A model generated the notes under the pieces. The model saw only the letters and a list, made by a program, of their open reading frames with translations. It was not told the DNA's origin and made no database searches. A stretch of DNA of 64,000 nt from Streptomyces sp. NRRL F-2580 (lineage in GTDB: Bacteria; Actinomycetota; Actinomycetes; Streptomycetales; Streptomycetaceae). The stretch's first letter is position 1. Every line of letters starts with the position of its first letter. The position numbers and the translations under genes were made by a program. Below are positions 60,817 to 64,000 of the stretch, in pieces. Where the stretch lies: contig NZ_JOIR01000008.1 in the NCBI RefSeq assembly GCF_000720115.1, positions 121,763-185,762 on the forward strand. The letters run 5' to 3'.

Positions 60817-63339
60817 GTGATCACGGCACGGGCGGCTGCCAGCTTCGACCCCCTCGGGCGCTCGGTCGCCGCCGCTCGCGCGTTCGTCCGCGACACCCTG
60901 CAGGGCTGGGGTTTCGCGGACATCGTCGACGACGCGGTGGTGCTCACCAGCGAGCTCGTCACCAATGCCGTGGTCCACGCCGGAACCCGGGCCGAGGTCC
61001 TGTGCCTGCGCACCGAGGGCGGCGTACGCGTCGAGGTCGCCGACCGCTACCCCGAGCGTGACCTCCCGCTCCGGCACCCCGACGAGCGCCCGTACGCCGA
61101 TCCCGACAGCGAGAACGGCCGCGGCCTCATGCTCTGCGCCGCCCTCGCCACCCGCTGGGGCGTCGAGTACACGGCCACCCACAAGCACGTGTGGTTCCGC
61201 CTCGACCTGCCAGACCGGCCGGTCGGTACCCGCTCCGCCGGCCCCGTCGTCCCGGACCGCATGCTCCCCCTCGCCGACAGCCGGGTCCGCGTCGCCGTCC
61301 TCCAGATCGACGCGGCCGACACCATCTCCGCCTGGAACGAGGACGCCGAGCACATCTTCGGCTACCCCGCCGAGAAGGCCCTCGGCCGCCCCCTCGCCGA
61401 ACTCGCGGCCTGGCCGCAGACCCCCGGCACCGGAACCGGCATCGCCGAGGCCCTGCGCCTGTCCCGCTGGGAGGGCAGCTACGGCGTCCGCGGCTCGGAC
61501 GGCCGCGTCATCCCCGTCTACGCCTCCCACCTGCGCGTCCGCGACGCCCACGGCGAACCGTCCACCGTCTGCCTCCTCGTCCACGACGACGAGCGCGCGC
61601 TGCTCCAGAGCCCGGTACGGGTGCCCACCGACAGCGGCCACTTCACCGAGCCGCGCCCCGCGGACCCCTTCGAGGTCTTCATCGGCTCCCCCGCCCCCGA
61701 CGACCTGGACGGCCTCCTCCAGCGCACCGTCGAACGCGCCCGTGACCTCCTCGACGCCGACGCCGCCTTCCTGCTGCTCGCCACCGACGACGAGACCGAG
61801 CTGGAGGTCCGCGCCACCACCGGCCTGCCCTCCACCCGCCAGCGCTTCGCCCGCGTCCCCGTCGAGGCCGGCACCAACCGGTACGGCTCCGCCCGCATGC
61901 CCGCCGTCCACGACGACCTCACCGCGGTCCCCGGAGCGGTCCCGCTCCTGGAGGCCACCGGCATGCGCTCCGCGGTCACCGTCCCCCTCAAGGTGGAGGG
62001 CCGGCTCACCGGCTCCCTCGGCGTCGCCGCCGAAACCCCCGGCCGGTACTCCAACGAAGAGGCACTCCACCTCCAATTCGCCGCCGACCGCATCGCCCTC
62101 GCCGTCGAGTCCGCCCGCCTCGGCGAGCTGGAACGGCTGCGCCGCGGCTCCCTCTCCTTCCTCGTCGAGGCCTCCGACCTGCTGGCCGGCACCCTCGACC
62201 GGGACCAGACGCTGGCGCTCATGGCCCAGATGACCGTCCCGACCCTCGCCACCTGGTGCGCCGTCTACACGATCGCCGACCAGTCCTCCGACCCGTACCT
62301 CTCCTACGTCCTCCACGAGGACGAGGAGCGCATCGACGGCCTCAAGGCCCTGCTCTCCCGGGTCAGCCCGCCCGACCCGGTCCGCGAGGCCGGCGCCCGC
62401 CCCTGGACGGAGGCGACCCTCGCGGTCGGCGGGGAGACCGTGGTCCTGCCCCTCCTCGCCCGCAACCGCGTGATCGGCATGCTCACCCTCGGCAAGCCGC
62501 GCGAGGAGCGCTTCCGCCAGGAGATCCTCGAACTCGCCGAGGACCTCTCCCGCCGGGCCGCTCTCGCCCTCGACAACGCCCGCCTCTACTCCGAGCGCAC
62601 CGCGATCAGCCGCTCCCTCCAGCGCAGCCTGCTGCCGCCCGGCTCACCCGCCATCCCCGGCATGGAGGTCGAGGTCATCTACCGCGCCGCCGGCGAGGGC
62701 AACGAGGTGGGCGGCGACTTCTACGACGTCTTCCCGATCCGCGACGGCGCGTACGGCTTCGCCATCGGCGACGTCTGCGGTACGGGCCCCGAGGCGGCCG
62801 CCGTCACCGGCCTCGCCCGGCACGCGCTGCGCCTGCTCGCCCGCGAGGGCCTCGGCGGACCGGCCGTCCTCGAACGCCTCAACGCGGCCATCCTCGACGA
62901 GGGCGCCCGCAGCCGCTTCCTCACCCTCCTCTACGGCGAGCTCCACCCCCAGCCCGACGGCGGAGCCCTCATGAAGGTCGTCTGCGCGGGCCACCCGCTC
63001 CCGCTCCGCCTGCGCCCGAACGGCCAGGTCGACGCGGCCGCGGACCCGCAGCCCCTGCTGGGCGTGATCGAGGACCTGGACCTCTACGAGCAGACCCTCA
63101 CCCTCGACCCCGGCGACGTCCTCCTCTGCGTCACCGACGGCGTGACCGAGCGCCGCGAGGGGACCCGCATGCTCGGCGACGACGGCCTCGCCGAGGTCCT
63201 CACCACCTGTACGGGCCTCACCGCGGGCGCGGTCGCCTCGCGCGTCCTGCGCGCCGTGGAACGCTTCGCGGCCGAGCCGGCCTCGGACGACATGGCCATC
63301 CTGGCCTTCCGCGTCCCGGAACAGCGCACGGGCGACTAA
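60817..63339 (+). CDS. osaC: Multidomain regulator OsaC (anti-sigma kinase-PAS-GAF-PP2C)
   Basis: A protein of 840 aa from GTG 60817. An RsbW-type kinase domain (about 1-125; LTSELVTNAVVHAG) could bind SigB; PAS about 160-255; GAF about 265-425; second GAF-like about 440-575; SpoIIE/PP2C phosphatase about 600-835 (VGGDFYDVF, GDVCGTGPEAA, ASDDMAILAF). GTG 60817 has AAGGAG in front; the earlier ATG 60757 would add 20 codons with AT-ending rare choices unlike the gene. Divergent from osaA; controls return from osmotic stress in S. coelicolor. Confidence 0.9.
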   Translation: MITARAAASFDPLGRSVAAARAFVRDTLQGWGFADIVDDAVVLTSELVTNAVVHAGTRAEVLCLRTEGGVRVEVADRYPERDLPLRHPDERPYADPDSENGRGLMLCAALATRWGVEYTATHKHVWFRLDLPDRPVGTRSAGPVVPDRMLPLADSRVRVAVLQIDAADTISAWNEDAEHIFGYPAEKALGRPLAELAAWPQTPGTGTGIAEALRLSRWEGSYGVRGSDGRVIPVYASHLRVRDAHGEPSTVCLLVHDDERALLQSPVRVPTDSGHFTEPRPADPFEVFIGSPAPDDLDGLLQRTVERARDLLDADAAFLLLATDDETELEVRATTGLPSTRQRFARVPVEAGTNRYGSARMPAVHDDLTAVPGAVPLLEATGMRSAVTVPLKVEGRLTGSLGVAAETPGRYSNEEALHLQFAADRIALAVESARLGELERLRRGSLSFLVEASDLLAGTLDRDQTLALMAQMTVPTLATWCAVYTIADQSSDPYLSYVLHEDEERIDGLKALLSRVSPPDPVREAGARPWTEATLAVGGETVVLPLLARNRVIGMLTLGKPREERFRQEILELAEDLSRRAALALDNARLYSERTAISRSLQRSLLPPGSPAIPGMEVEVIYRAAGEGNEVGGDFYDVFPIRDGAYGFAIGDVCGTGPEAAAVTGLARHALRLLAREGLGGPAVLERLNAAILDEGARSRFLTLLYGELHPQPDGGALMKVVCAGHPLPLRLRPNGQVDAAADPQPLLGVIEDLDLYEQTLTLDPGDVLLCVTDGVTERREGTRMLGDDGLAEVLTTCTGLTAGAVASRVLRAVERFAAEPASDDMAILAFRVPEQRTGD

Positions 63340-63665
63340 GCACTCTGGTTCTGGTTCACGACGGGACCGCGGGTGGGCGGGCCGACCCGGACGCCGTAGT
63401 CGATGTCGTTCGAGGGCACGCCGCCGCCGCCACCGAAGTCGGTGTCGCCGCCGCGAGCCGCGTCACTCGTCCCGCTTGACCGGGATCGGTGTCGCCGCCA
63501 GTGGCCCCCGTTCTTGTAGCGACCGAGGGGGTCGTCGGCGTCGGAGGTCGCCCGCACGGGTGCGGTGCCCGGGGCGGCCGACGCCGAGGAGCCCAGGGAG
63601 ACGCCGTCGGCGCCCAGGGCGATCACGATGACGAGGACGAAGCGTCGGATCCTTGCGATGGTCAT
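63336..63665 (-). CDS. Small secreted protein, unknown function
   Basis: A 109-aa protein with a signal peptide (residues 1-30, IRRFVLVIVIALGADGVSL...SASA) and a mature part rich in Arg, Gly and Asp. No domain is recognised. It is convergent with osaC, sharing 4 bp at the stop codons. The ribosome site before ATG 63665 is weak. Confidence 0.6.
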   Translation of the reverse strand: MTIARIRRFVLVIVIALGADGVSLGSSASAAPGTAPVRATSDADDPLGRYKNGGHWRRHRSRSSGTSDAARGGDTDFGGGGGVPSNDIDYGVRVGPPTRGPVVNQNQSA

Positions 63666-63787
63666 GAGGGGTCTTTCCGCGGCTCAGGAGATCGGACTGT
63701 CCACCCCATTGCGCCCCGCACGGGCTCACGGGTCACGGCACGGGAAGTCGGGGCTTGACAACGCCGGAAGCACCGCCGGAAACGCAA

Positions 63788-63817
63788 AAAGGCCCCCGCC
63801 AAATGGCGGGGGCCTTC
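63788..63817 (-). terminator. Rho-independent terminator after tRNA-Thr
   Basis: AAGGCCCCCGCCA and TGGCGGGGGCCTT arms with a tiny loop, followed on the minus strand by TTTTTGCG. It closes the rrn-tRNA transcription unit. Confidence 0.85.
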
Positions 63818-63825
63818 TTTGTTGG

Positions 63826-63898
63826 AGCCCTTTAACGGAATCGAACCGTTGACCTTCTCCTTACCATGGAGACGCTCTACCGACTGAGCTAAAAGGGC
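63826..63898 (-). tRNA. tRNA-Thr (anticodon GGU)
   Basis: The minus strand folds as a full 73-nt cloverleaf: acceptor GCCCTTT/AAAGGGC with discriminator U, D-arm AGCTCAGTCGGTAGAGC, anticodon stem TCTCC/GGAGA enclosing loop ATGGTAA (anticodon GGT), and T-arm with GGTTCGATTCC. CCA is not encoded. It is directly downstream of 5S rRNA. Confidence 0.95.
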
Positions 63899-63903
63899 GG
63901 GTT

Positions 63904-64000
63904 GTTCGGCGGCGTCCTACTCTCCCACAGGGTCCCCCCTGCAGTACCATCGGCGCTGAAAGGCTTAGCTTCCGGGTTCGGAATGTAACCGGGCGTTTCC
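63904..64000 (-). rRNA. 5S ribosomal RNA, 3' part (5' end outside window)
   Basis: Read on the minus strand: GAAACGCCCGGTTACATTCC, GAACCCGGAAGCTAAGCC, GCCGATGGTACTGCAGGGGG and GGGAGAGTAGGACGCCGCCG, the standard Streptomyces 5S sequence. The operon enters from the right edge and runs leftward into tRNA-Thr. Confidence 0.95.

Overview
The window is a high-GC actinobacterial chromosome segment, almost certainly Streptomyces. Nearly all third codon positions are G or C, GTG starts and GGAGG-type ribosome sites are common, one gene carries a rare TTA codon, and the gene order (rshA-dapF-miaA-miaB, gluK/gluR-gluABCD, recX-recA, lhr-nei, clgR-cinA-pgsA-rimO, ftsK, osaB-osaA/osaC) follows the conserved Streptomyces core. 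No phage, insertion sequence, CRISPR array or biosynthetic cluster is visible.

Layout. 1-7.9 kb: housekeeping genes on the minus strand (partial RelA/SpoT homologue, DapF, MiaA, a dioxygenase-fold protein, MiaB and a mycothiol-dependent isomerase-like gene), plus two small plus-strand genes. 7.9-9.9 kb: a LysR regulator and an orphan TAXI binding protein. 9.9-16.2 kb: an accessory carbohydrate locus. A ROK gene, a LacI gene and a broken NEW3-like gene run left; a GH5-like hydrolase and a Tat-exported GH85 endo-beta-N-acetylglucosaminidase run right. This suggests N-glycan or mannan use. 16.2-22.1 kb: a two-component system (gluK-gluR) divergent from the glutamate ABC transporter gluABCD. 22.3-25 kb: an FAD monooxygenase, then a cysteine-rich leader peptide ahead of a cysteine dioxygenase-rhodanese pair. 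25.05-25.40 kb: an array of 51-bp Streptomyces repeats. 25.4-29.8 kb: a frameshifted FtsX-type permease, recX and recA with DNA-damage control elements.

30-38.9 kb: mixed genes, including an Old Yellow Enzyme-type oxidoreductase/MarR divergent pair, DUF1801, a Clp-N/HTH protein with paired operators, an AI-2E-family membrane protein, DUF3046, AzlC/AzlD with an AraC regulator, and a frameshifted DUF2716 gene. 39-47.1 kb: the Lhr helicase behind a RecA-NDp-type promoter, a lipoprotein, a Nei-type glycosylase, an SDR, a small TTA-containing membrane protein and ClgR. 47.1-54 kb: cinA-pgsA-rimO, a RodZ-like protein and FtsK. 54-63.3 kb: the osmotic stress locus osaB, osaA (1844 aa, ten HAMP-type repeats) and osaC. 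The right edge holds a small secreted protein, tRNA-Thr(GGU) and the 3' part of a 5S rRNA, the end of an rrn operon entering from the right.

Three genes need a frameshift to read through (12.4, 27.35 and 37.83 kb). They may be real pseudogenes or sequence errors. The most promising regulatory signals are the Cys leader peptide, the paired CAACC-N3-GGTTG operators, the RecA-NDp promoter at lhr, and a TGAC-N5-GTCA palindrome shared by two oxidoreductase promoters. Gene names taken from Streptomyces coelicolor are by recalled similarity and gene order, not by a database search.
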